NCBI GenBank assembly: GCA_032433765.1
Contig: JAVIAB010000073.1
Coordinates: 66,086,205 to 66,150,204, forward strand
Reading direction: 5' to 3'
Origin: Megaustenia siamemsis
Taxonomy: Eukaryota > Mollusca > Gastropoda > Stylommatophora > Ariophantidae
DNA length: 64,000 bases
The notes beneath the pieces were generated by a model. The model searched no databases. It saw only the letters and a program-made list of their open reading frames with translations, and had not been told where the DNA came from. The translations under genes were made by a program, and so were the position numbers. Below are positions 56,043 to 64,000 of the stretch, piece by piece (position 1 is the stretch's first letter; each line of letters opens with the position of its first letter).

Positions 56043-59000
56043 ATCTATCACGTAATATACTACGATCTAATACTGGATATTCACATTTTTTTTTAAATTA
56101 ATGATGGGTAAAGAGCCTTTCAGAGTAGTCTTACAGCATTTTTGTATCTCATCATTGGTCTGTCCTCGGGCCTTCTACCATCAACGAGTTGCTCATGCAA
56201 ACATAGGCGACACATACAGAACGAGATTAGAAATTGGCTATAATAGTGCTATTTAATTTTTGGTTTGATAATTCTGTACTGACATTTCAGTAGCTTTTAT
56301 CTGCAAGGGATTGACTATGACATTTGATCTGGCAGCTATATCAAGTGAAAATCTATCAAGTGGAATCTTCTATCATGTGAAATTCTTCTATCAAGTGAAA
56401 ATCTTCTATCAAGTGAAATACTTCTATCAAGTAAAATTCTTCTATCAAGTAAAATTCTTCTATCAAGTGAAATACTTCTATCAAGTGAAATACTTCTATC
56501 AAGTGAAATACTTCTATCATGTAAAATTCTTCTATCAAGTGAAATACTTCTATCATGTGAAATACTTCTATCAAGTGAAATACTTCTATCAAGTAAAATT
56601 CTTCTATCAAGTGAAATACTTCTATCAAGTAAAATTCTTCTATCAAGTAAAATTCTTCAATCAAGTGAAATACTTCTATCATGTGAAATACTTCTATCAT
56701 GTGAAATACTTCTATCATGTGAAATACTTCTATCATGTGAAATACTTCTATCAAGTAAAATTCTTCTATCAAGTGAAATACTTCTATCATGTGAAATTCT
56801 TCTATCAAGTAAAATACTTCTATCATGTGAAATACTTCTATCAAGTGAAATACTTCTATCATGTGAAATTCTTCTATCAAGTGAAATACTTCTATCAAGT
56901 AAAATTCTTCTATCAAGTAAAATTCTTCAATCAAGTGAAATACTTCTATCATGTGAAATACTTCTATCATGTGAAATTCTTCTATCAAGTGAAATACTTC
57001 TATCATGTGAAATACTTCTATCAAGTAAAATTCTTCTATCAAGTGAAATACTTCTATCATGTGAAATACTTCTATCAAGTGAAATACTTCTATCAAGTAA
57101 AATTCTTCTATCAAGTAAAATTCTTCAATCAAGTGAAATACTTCTATCATGTGAAATACTTCTATCATGTGAAATTCTTCAATCAAGTGAAATACTTCTA
57201 TCATGTGAAATACTTCTATCAAGTAAAATTCTTCTATCAAGTGAAATACTTCTATCATGTGAAATTCTTCTATCATGTGAAATTCCTATACCTATGATAT
57301 TCGACAATCATTGAGCAATAAATATGGGCCACCTTCAACACAATGAATATATGCATGGTCTCTAAGAATAAAGAGTCGTGTTTGTGCTTAAAAAAATAGT
57401 TTTACTTTTTCATAATTTAAAAAAATATGACACAGCTTTCGCCTGTCTACCATCCTAAAATGTCTTGTTGTCTCAAGGAAATATGGTCAAGTCCATCACC
57501 AGCCGTTGCTCCCAAATAATACATCAGCCGTTGCTCCCAAATAAAACACCGTTTTCTAATCCTGCAGCAAACTTCTCGTGTTCGCTTCTAAAAAGGGCAT
57601 TACAAATATTCCTCATGCAAGCCCTCGTCTATTTGTTTGAGATTCTTGAGATAACCGAGGCAGATTTAAATAAAGAACAGTACACACCAACAGCAAACAA
57701 GTTAACTGTCTTTGTATCATAATGTCTTTGTATCACAATGTCTTTGTTTGTATCATAATGTCTTTGTATCACAATGTCTTTGTTTGTATCATAATGTCTT
57801 TGTATCACAATGTCTTTGTTTGTATCACAATGTCTTTGTTGATATCATGTCTTTATTTGTATCACAATGTATTGGCTTGTATCACATTCGACAGTGTTAT
57901 ACAAGGAAATAAGAAAGTTGACATCCTGGCTAAGGATGGAAGGAGATCAGAACAACAAAGTTTTCCGATCGAGTGTCAGCAGAAGATTGTAGATAAAAGA
58001 GAGCATGCGCGTCAAATTCCAGCAGTTCGATCACCCCCTACATGGAAACCATAGCCATAAGTACATAAAGTTCAAGACTGGAAGCACAGAGCGCCTCATA
58101 GATCCTGCAGCCAGTAAAATGCATTGAGAGAAGTTAGGTGGCAAAACAGGGAAACAATACAAAACCATATGACTCCTCGTAATAACATAAGGCGACCATA
58201 TTTTTGAAACCTTAATAAGTTAATCCGCGACGGATTAATTTGACATAAATTTCCCATCAATAAAATGAAATTTCTTCTGTCTTTTTAAAGTGAATAATAC
58301 ATATTATATATATATATTAAAACTAACTAAAACACCTAAAAATATAGGCTTATAAATCGTTATCAGGAGATTAAAAAAAAAACCAAACATTAGTGATACT
58401 CACTTAAATGGAAGGTGAAGCAGAGTTGTACTTTTCTGATCAGTATTTCAGTTTCAGTATAAAAGATTTAAAACTTGGAGCGCATTTTACTGTTACTATT
58501 TCGCTAAATGAACAGCCAGTTCAACTTTTTAAATATTTTCTACACAACAATGGAATAATGTATATTTTTAAGTCGAAGAGACGTTTACCATATTGGCAAC
58601 ATTGGTAAATGTTTGTGTCCCTAATGTATTTTAACAAATCCGGGACAAAAGCTAAAAAATCTGCCAAAATCGGGACAGTAACAAATCCGGGACAAAGGTT
58701 GAAAAAAGAGTAAAAAATCGGGACTGTCCCGGAAAAATCGGGACGTCTGGTCATCTTACGTAACAGCATCAGGTGAAGGTTTCTTACTGAGGTAAAAGTA
58801 GAAGTGAAAAGGTCATCACAAGTGAGAGTTAAAGAGTTTCATACATCGAACCAGTGCTGTTTTATGGTTGCGAATCATGAACAGTAAACAAAGAAGTACA
58901 ACGCGGATAGAGTCAGCTGACATGTCGTCTACAGAAAGAAGGATGCTTAAAGCTCCGTGGACGGGAAAACAATGCGATGAGGAGGTGCTGAAAGAGGCAG

Positions 59001-60045
59001 ATGAAGATAGGAAGAATGTTAAACAAATTAGGCAAAAGCGGTCCAGATTTGTTGGACACGTGTGGAAAAAAGGCGGGTTGGAATTCTTAGTATCAACAGG
59101 AAAAATAATAGGCCAGAGAGATAGAGGTAGACAAAGGGAGACGATGCTAATAGTTATATGATCAACGATGGATCAAAGACATTGTGAGCTGCTCAACAAC
59201 GCACAAGATCGAGGGTTATGGAGTAACTGATATGCGACGCTTTTTTTTTTTTGGCATGGATCATAAATAAATGAATGGCCCTGAACTAGCCAAAATAAGG
59301 CTAGACTAAATATACAATTCTTTAATTCTTTATAACAACCTTACATACATAGACGTTAAGGCGATAAAACAAGAAGGGGGACAATGTCTAATAAAATGTA
59401 AAGTTAAAATATGCACCAGTAAAAGTTGTTAGCAAGAGAATGCATTAAACTCGTCGTTAAGAATGTCAACCTACAGCAACAGTGTGCTATAGGAATGGCA
59501 ACCTACAGCAACAGTGTGCTATAGGAATGGCAACCTACAGCAACAGTGTGCTATAGGAATGGCAACCTACAGCAACAGTGTGCTATATGGATGGCAACCT
59601 ACAGCAACAGTGTGCTATAGGAATGGCAACCTACAGCAACAGTGTGCTTTATGAATGGCGACCTACAAAAACTGTGTCCAGTGTGAGCACACTTCATCTT
59701 CTCCTGAAATCAACCGGACACTAACGAGATTCCTGGATGCTCTTATGTCAACTCTATCAACACAAATGAGAGCTCGCGCCATACAGAACTAGCCTTACAC
59801 TACGACAATGTGGGTAACTATGCAGAAGTTTGTCGACATAAATAATAGTCAGCCTAGAATACCTCTTGTTTTCCCCACCCCGCCAAAAGGCACATCTCTC
59901 CAACACGCAGGCCATGTTCAACTGCTGGTACACACAAGGGCTGGATGAAGCTGGAGTAGGACAGAGATTCGTTGAGAACAAGTAGAGCTATGTCGTTGGC
60001 GAGCGTGAGGTTGTTGAAACTTTCGTGCAGAATTATCTGCTTGAT
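47348..60045 (-). CDS. Gene 2: trypsin-like S1 serine protease (5' partial)
   Basis: The visible exons, in transcript order, are 60045-59863, 55713-55565, 53171-53117 and 47478-47348. They encode the second half of an S1 protease: Asp102 in NDIALL, the WG of AGWGKQE, the CAGY...GGKDAC block, active-site Ser195 in GDSGGP, and the end WGFQCAEYKWPGIYTNV. Asp189 is present (six residues before the Ser), so cleavage after Lys/Arg is predicted. The C-terminal extension is short. The last two introns are GT-AG with consistent phases. The first pair does not close in phase. The His57 and N-terminal exons were not found and are probably beyond 64000. The introns are filled with family D LINE and minisatellites. 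Confidence 0.85.
48080..48720 (-). mobile_element. DDE_3-type transposase relic with internal quadruplication
   Basis: The minus strand encodes KWAPRSPDLIVCDSFLGE, resembling the WPPRSPDLTPCDFFLWG block around the DDE Asp. After it comes VPALHAPNLEDLLECITEAV, resembling VPPLPTNLEELKxRIxxAV of the same transposase group. Stops and the 62-bp tandem repeat between the blocks show it is inactive. Terminal repeats were not identified. Confidence 0.6.
48207..48455. repeat. 62-bp tandem repeat, four copies, within the transposase relic
   Basis: The unit starts gcacggcactctgaccttca and contains aaagagtcacaaacaattag. Copies are nearly identical, alternating gcactgc/gcacggc. The unit covers the coding stretch with SPDL and is not a multiple of three. 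Confidence 0.95.
49345..51865 (-). mobile_element. Family D non-LTR retrotransposon, long broken copy
   Basis: On the minus strand, in order: the endonuclease end GDLNAKVGSDNRGFEEI (51672-51863), a diverged linker, and RT from GNATGPDEIPCEAIK through GFIDYEKAFDSLDRRM (50311-51276). Then come RTGVRQGCLLSPFLFLLAID and DFADDI (50067-50318), a thumb block, and the C-terminus YGCETWRTTK ... WQDKITNIELW (49348-49842). Four frame breaks separate the parts. It is 5' truncated within the endonuclease, next to an RNase H fragment. It lies in the sense direction in an intron of gene 2. Confidence 0.92.
51870..52255 (-). mobile_element. RNase H fragment
   Basis: The minus strand encodes IIYTDGSVTRTVWSC, the first RNase H Asp block, and further on AVILTDSHIMLSWIER, like the region of the third catalytic Asp. 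A stop and an indel break the frame. It is likely the same LINE type as 17020-17870. Confidence 0.65.
52325..53010. repeat. About 43-45-bp minisatellite, about 16 copies
   Basis: The unit is gccaccatgaagaggtggag followed by ctagtcttgttagtgtgttt. Two forms alternate: ccaccatgaagaggtgg, which is self-complementary (ccacc...ggtgg), and cactatgaagaggcgg, which has lost that symmetry. It lies in the last intron of gene 2, beside the GDSGGP exon. Confidence 0.95.
53117..53171 (-). CDS. Gene 2 exon with active-site serine
   Basis: Acceptor attctttcag and donor G|gtaatg bound 55 bp encoding GDSGGPLICKDNDTWFIQ and one base of the next Gly codon. Ser195 and the oxyanion-hole Gly193 are both here. The small exon starting exactly at GDSGGP is a common S1 gene layout. 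Confidence 0.95.
53487..54875. repeat. 39/41-bp minisatellite, about 35 copies
   Basis: The unit is ctctcatctctaactgatgt followed by tacttggttctgtggacac. A 41-bp form carries an extra at (ctctcatatctctaac). A block of several hundred bases near 53485-53900 recurs near 53905-54230, so higher-order duplication is evident. The array fills most of the intron between the two protease exons. Its open frames are artefacts of the 39-bp period. Confidence 0.97.
54880..55560. other. Intron sequence, nothing firmly recognised
   Basis: This stretch separates the 39-bp array from the protease exon. It contains an A13-type run near 55408. A 63-residue minus-strand open frame (55174-55365) has no recognisable family or splice support. 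Confidence 0.5.
55565..55713 (-). CDS. Gene 2 exon before the GDSGGP exon
   Basis: The exon encodes GNQNVLNQVSLPIISDEVCS, then WYFTNFIPEYTFCAGYEAGG and KDACK at donor AAG|gtgagc. Asp189 of the specificity pocket is the D of KDAC. I place the acceptor after tcaatgaag (start 55713) because it restores the common G-T-G-N-Q text. The alternative acceptor after ggtacag (start 55707) is in the same phase. Neither joins in frame to the upstream exon found. Confidence 0.88.
55790..56052. repeat. Compound (CTAT)n, (CTAAT)n, (CTGT)n microsatellite
   Basis: Runs of ctatctat, taatctaatctaatc, ctgtctgtctgt and ctgcctgcctg follow one another over about 260 bp. Strand-asymmetric pyrimidine content is extreme. 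Confidence 0.95.
56343..57290. repeat. 18-bp satellite, about 52 copies
   Basis: The unit is ttctatcaagtgaaatac with interchangeable variants catgtg/caagta and atac/attc. Because 18 is a multiple of three and units lack stops, both strands show frames of over 300 codons. The periodic peptides (YQVKYF; EVFHLI) carry no protein-like signal beyond the repeat. Confidence 0.97.
57712..57870. repeat. 36-bp tandem repeat, about 4 copies
   Basis: The unit is tatcataatgtctttgtatc followed by acaatgtctttgtttg. Itself built from two similar 17-19-bp halves. Confidence 0.93.
57895..58060 (+). mobile_element. RNase H C-terminal fragment
   Basis: The text QGNKKVDILAKDGRRSEQ resembles the GNE-x-AD-x-LAK-x-G-A block at the end of the RNase H domain of LINEs. 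Only this block is recognisable. Confidence 0.5.
58187..58760. mobile_element. Possible non-autonomous DNA transposon
   Basis: The left edge taaggcgaccatatttttga and the inverse of the right edge, taagatgaccagacgtcccg, share a T-A-A-G-x-x-G-A-C-C-A start that could be a terminal inverted repeat. Near the right edge is tandem text (atccgggacaaaag ... atcgggacagtaac; cgggactgtcccgg). Flanking duplications are not clear. No transposase is recognised. Confidence 0.45.
58800..59270 (+). mobile_element. Family B/E 3' end
   Basis: The plus strand encodes ERRMLKAPWTGKQCDEEVLK, then GHVWKKGGLEFLVSTGKI and GQRDRGRQRE, the standard C-terminal tail. After the stop comes a 3' UTR with caagatcgagggttatggag, then a T run and atggatcataaataaatgaa. 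This UTR matches the right flank of the 69-bp satellite at 62915-62985. Confidence 0.85.
59461..59665. repeat. 32-bp tandem repeat, six copies
   Basis: The unit is ggaatggcaacctacagcaa followed by cagtgtgctata. Copies are nearly identical. It lies just downstream (in the transcript) of the Asp102 exon of gene 2. Confidence 0.95.
59863..60045 (-). CDS. Gene 2 exon with catalytic Asp102
   Basis: Acceptor gtcatctcgcag precedes 183 bp encoding IKQIILHESFNNLTLANDIA, then LLVLNESLSYSSFIQPLCVP and LRVGEMCLLAGWGKQE at donor GAG|gtattc. NDIALL holds the charge-relay Asp, and AGWG is the next conserved block. Intron phases are 0 on both ends. It lacks a long open frame, so it would be missed by length-based ORF finding. 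Confidence 0.9.
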
Positions 60046-60261
60046 CTGCGAGATGACAGAAGCACACAGTTAACGATAAATGCATATAATGTCGGAACTG
60101 ACTGCAATCAATGTGATAACGATTATTGTAACATCCACCAGGAAAAGACGTTCGGTGAATGTGTGGAAAATAAGCTGCATGGTGATACTTGATATAACAG
60201 GAAATATAGGAGGTAGGAAAGATAGAGGTAGACAAAGAGAAAATTAGCTGAATGGGAATAC

Positions 60262-60980
60262 TGTATTACTAGCAGAAAATCCTAAAGATCTACAACAATT
60301 ATTTAATGAAATAAACACAAGTAAGAAATATGGATTAGATATGAATATCAAAAATACAAAAACTATGATCATAAACAAAGAAAATACTCAAAACCTACAA
60401 GTGGATATCAAAGTTGAAGGAATAGACCTGGAGACAGTTCAAAGCTACAGCTACCTTGGACATACTATAACCAGTGATGGAAAATGTAAAACTAAAATAA
60501 ATAAAAGAATAGGAATGGCAAAAAGTAATTTTAATGTCATGAAAAATATACAAACATCAAAACAAATAACACCAGGGCTAAAACTAAGATTAGTAAGATC
60601 AGCAAAATGTCAAATCTTCTTAATATTTCTGTATGGTGCATAACATGGACATTAGACAAGAAAACGGAACAGAAAATTGAAGCCTTTGAAATGTGGATGT
60701 ATAGGAGAATAGGAAGATTTGGATGGAAAGAAAAGAAAACTAATGATGAAGTTTTACAACAACTAAAAATGAAAAGAGAACTACTAAACACAATTCAAAC
60801 AAGACAAATGCGATTTTGGGGGCATGTTAAAAGACACAACAGCCTCTTAAAGCTAATAGTGAAAGGGAAAACGCAGGGTAAAACCTTGCGACAACCTGCA
60901 CCATTAAAGTAAGAGACATGGCGGTATGGGGCTCCATGGTCGCCAACCTTCGATGTGGAGACAGCACTTAATGGTGATGA
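60262..60980 (+). mobile_element. Family A 3' end inserted into the satellite's first unit
   Basis: The insert runs from the LLAENPKDLQQLFNEI-type region through EGIDLETVQSYSYLGHTITS and IYRRIG-like text to the 3' end, tail ggtgatga. A 15-16-bp imperfect duplication (agctgaatgggaatac / agctggatggaatac) flanks it at 60246-60261 and 60981-60995. A deletion removed part of the RGRGRPRLTW region near 60885. The frame is broken at the TGCATAACATGG site near 60640. Confidence 0.9.
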
Positions 60981-60995
60981 AGCTGGATGGAATAC

Positions 60996-62890
60996 ATAAT
61001 ATAACAGGAAGTATAGAAGGTAGGAGAGATAGTGATAGAGAGAGGTATAATCTGTTTGGAATACATAATATAACAGGAAGTATAGAAGGTAGGAGAGATA
61101 GTGATAGATAGAGGTATAATCTGTTTGGAATACATAATATAACAGGAAGTATAGAAGGTAGGAGAGATAGTGATAGAGAGAGTTATAATCTGTTTGGAAT
61201 ACATAATATAACAGGAAGTATAGAAGGTAGGAGAGATAGTGATAGAGAGAGGTATAATCTGTTTGGGGTACATAACAAAACAGGAAGTATAGAAGGTAGG
61301 AGAGATAGTGATAGAGAGAGGTATAATCTGTTTGGGGTACATAACAAAACAGGAAGTATAGAAGGTAGGAGAGATAGTGATAGAGAGAGGTATAATCTGT
61401 TTGGAATACATAACAAAACAGGAAGTATAGAAGGTAGGAGAGATAGTGATAGATAGAGGTATAATCTGTTTGGAATACATAACAAAACAGGAAGTATAGA
61501 AGGTAGGAGAGATAGTGATAGATAGAGGTATAATCTGTTTGGAATACATAACAAAACAGGAAGTATAGAAGGTAGGAGAGATAGTGATAGAGAGAGGTAT
61601 AATCTGTTTGGAATACATAACAAAACAGGAAGTATAGAAGGTAGGAGAGATAGTGATAGAGAGAGGTATAATCTGTTTGGAATACATAACAAAACAGGAA
61701 GTATAGAAGGTAGGAGAGATAGTGATAGAGAGAGGTATAATCTGTTTGGAATACATAACAAAACAGGAAGTATAGAAGGTAGGAGAGATAGTGATAGATA
61801 GAGGTATAATCTGTTTGGAATACATAACAAAACAGGAAGTATAGAAGGTAGGAGAGATAGTGATAGATAGAGGTATAATCTGTTTGGAATACATAACAAA
61901 ACAGGAAGTATAGAAGGTAGGAGAGATAGTGATAGATAGAGGTATAATCTGTTTGGAATACATAACATAACAGGAAGTATAGAAGGTAGGAGAGATAGTG
62001 ATAGATAGAGGTATAATCTGTTTGGAATACATAACAAAACAGGAAGTATAGAAGGTAGGAGAGATAGTGATAGATAGAGGTATAATCTGTTTGGAATACA
62101 TAACAAAACAGGAAGTATAGAAGGTAGGAGAGATAGTGATAGATAGAGGTATAATCTGTTTGGAATACATAACAAAACAGGAAGTATAGAAGGTAGGAGA
62201 GATAGTGATAGATAGAGGTATAATCTGTTTGGAATACATAACATAACAGGAAGTATAGAAGGTAGGAGAGATAGTGATAGATAGAGGTATAATCTGTTTG
62301 GAATACATAACAAAACAGGAAGTATAGAAGGTAGGAGAGATAGTGATAGAGAGAGGTATAATCTGTTTGGAATACATAACAAAACAGGAAGTATAGAAGG
62401 TAGGAGAGATAGTGATAGAGAGAGGTATAATCTGTTTGGAATACATAACATAACAGGAAGTATAGAAGGTAGGAGAGATAGTGATAGATAGAGGTATAAT
62501 CTGTTTGGAATACATAACAAAACAGGAAGTATAGAAGGTAGGAGAGATAGTGATAGATAGAGGTATAATCTGTTTGGAATACATAACATAACAGGAAGTA
62601 TAGAAGGTAGGAGAGATAGTGATAGATAGAGGTATAATCTGTTTGGAATACATAACAAAACAGGAAGTATAGAAGGTAGGAGAGATAGTGATAGAGAGAG
62701 GTATAATCTGTTTGGGGTACATAACAAAACAGGAAGTATAGAAGGTAGGAGAGATAGTGATAGAGAGAGGTATAATCTGTTTGGAATACATAACAAAACA
62801 GGAAGTATAGAAGGTAGGAGAGATAGTGATAGAGAGAGGTATATCTGTTTGGAATACATAACAAAACAGGAAGTATAGAAGGTAGGAGAG
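60996..62890. repeat. 69-bp satellite, about 27 copies, LINE-derived
   Basis: The unit is ataacaggaagtatagaagg, taggagagatagtgatagag, agaggtataatctgtttgga and atacata. Copies differ at few positions (gagaga/gataga; aataca/ggtaca; ataaaac/atataac). The period is a multiple of three and the minus strand lacks stops, giving three overlapping frames of 558-701 codons with a 23-residue period. In the sense frame it reads ITGSIEGRRDSDRER, very close to the LINE tail TTGKIEGRRDRGKQR at 15830-15910. Confidence 0.97.
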
Positions 62891-62999
62891 TAGAGTGCAA
62901 TTGTTATACAGCGAGCACAGGATCGAGGGTTTATGGAGGAACGTTGTATCTAACGCCTTTTGATATGGACCATGAATGAAGGAACCTTCAGGGTCACAT

Positions 63000-64000
63000 G
63001 ACCAACACTGATTACTAAATCTATACCTCTCTGTTGCTCCTTGGGGATAAATGCTTGTTCATTCATTTATGTTAACTTTCCATATTTTCTTGTCTTTTAC
63101 GTTATCTTCATCAATTTTCCGGGTTTTTTTTTTATTGGTATGGTGCTTCGAACCAGTTTGCTTTTCTTCAGGGTAACCAGGCTTTGTGCAAAGACTGTGA
63201 AGTCGCCACCTACTTTTATGTTTCATCTTTCCAATGATAAAATGGTTTTCCTGCCAGGAGATGTCAGAATTTGTCTACATCTCATTTACATTGCATGTAG
63301 TTTTCCTGTAGCTCTCTCCCTCTCTCCCCCCCCCTCTCTCCTCTCTCTCTCTCTCTTAGATTCCACTAATTACAAGCGTATGGACATGATGGACGTAACA
63401 AAGTATGGCGTCAGTTCAATTGTTTAGCTGGTAGTGGTGTTTCAATTATTCAGATTGACCCTAGCTTTGTGAAAGCCTTGAATATCCTATTATATGACAT
63501 CCTTACGTTTTCGCCACCAAGGATCTGTGAGTGAAACACGTGACTTTTCAATTATTCAATCTAGGAACGCACATTTTTAGCCAAAATGACGTCAGGTTAA
63601 CTTATAAGTGGCTAAGTCCCGTCCATGAATCGATGACTGAGTTAAATTATTTACATCAGCACTTACGTCCTCAGACACGTGCATTCAGTGTGCATCAGGT
63701 TTCATCAGCAACAATATCCAATCTAGCAGTCTATAATTATCTCAGACGTTTATTGAGAACACAAATAATGAAAATATCTGATTAATTTGTACATGGTTTA
63801 CATTTTAATTTACATTTTTTAATTACTTCACAGCCTAGATCTTAGTGAATGAATTATTTATGAGCACAAAATATCATGATTGTGTTGTCATGTTTTCGTG
63901 TGTTTGCATTATCTGAATTCCATGTTTCAGTTTTCAGATATTTAAATCAGACTTTTAATGCCTGTGTCTACATCTAAATCTTGTATATTTATGAACACTT
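63000..64000. other. No recognised feature
   Basis: The last kilobase holds a C/T-rich run near 63315-63358 and open frames of up to 128 codons without domain or splice support. It should belong to the intron or region upstream of the protease exon at 60045. I searched it by eye for a His57 (TAAHC) exon on the minus strand and saw none. Confidence 0.5.

Larger units (their letters stand above)
60185..62990 (+). mobile_element. Family B/E 3' end, expanded internally and hit by family A
   Basis: The left piece at 60190-60250 (gatataacaggaaatatagg, aggtaggaaagatagaggta) encodes ITGNIGGRKDRGRQRE. The right piece at 62910-62990 (gcacaggatcgagggtttat, gatatggaccatgaatgaag) is the family 3' UTR seen at 59200-59270. 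Between them lie a family A insertion (60262-60980) and the 69-bp array. I infer that the whole was one truncated LINE copy. Confidence 0.75.

Noticed and set aside
56311..57297. Open frames over 300 codons on both strands
   Set aside because: They arise from an 18-bp satellite; translations are pure repeats (YQVKYF and EVFHLI) without start context or splice support.
60795..62900. Very long minus-strand open frames (701, 607 and 558 codons in three frames)
   Set aside because: They are products of a 69-bp repeat with no stop on that strand. The periodic peptide has no domain, and all three frames are open equally, which a real gene would not show.

Overview
The window is AT-rich animal genomic DNA with short exons in long introns, GT-AG splice sites, no bacterial-style gene packing, and very dense retrotransposon debris. 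The gene content and the non-LTR elements suggest a mollusc, perhaps a gastropod; that placement is inference and was not tested by a search. Two multi-exon host genes run tail to tail. Gene 1 (+ strand) enters from the left and ends at 41166. Its visible exons encode five six-cysteine ephrin-receptor-like (GCC2/GCC3 type) modules, two EGF modules, one transmembrane helix and a cytoplasmic tail of about 80 residues carrying NPAF and NPTY motifs. Introns between the ectodomain modules are all phase 1. Gene 2 (- strand) is a trypsin-like S1 serine protease. The Asp102 exon, the exon before the active-site serine, the GDSGGP exon and the last exon lie between 60045 and 47348; the signal peptide and His57 exons are not seen and probably lie to the right. 

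Most other sequence is mobile DNA. I use local labels for the non-LTR families. Family A is RTE-like: single ORF, APE endonuclease plus reverse transcriptase, TGA-repeat tail. It has one apparently intact full-length copy at 34385-37755 and truncated copies at 4803-6363, 25230-27515 (nested), 32802-33249, 44150-44580 and 60262-60980. Family B/E is known mostly from 3' ends (645, 1390, 15726, 22680, 25349, 46255, 58800, 60185). Family C is at 8225 and 19940, family D at 45283 and 49345, and RNase H-bearing fragments lie at 17020, 30960, 51900 and 57895. There are tRNA-derived SINEs (two or three families), foldback elements (6414, 13075, 30384, 42155), relics of pogo/Tigger-like, mariner-like and DDE_3-like transposases, and a GIY-YIG (Penelope-like?) fragment. 

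Layout: 1-2600, repeats and an EF-hand-like exon. 2600-41500, gene 1, with introns full of LINEs, SINEs and a 29-bp minisatellite. 41500-47240, intergenic, with a 20-bp satellite and a foldback. 47240-60050, gene 2, with introns holding family D plus 62-, 45-, 39- and 18-bp tandem arrays. 60180-62990, a LINE 3' end whose internal segment has expanded into a 69-bp satellite of about 27 copies. 63000-64000, nothing recognised. 

The most notable points are the intact RTE-like element with ETS and YY1-like motifs at its 5' edge, the satellite born from LINE coding sequence, several insertions datable by target-site duplications, and a one-base homopolymer lesion in an otherwise clean exon of gene 1.
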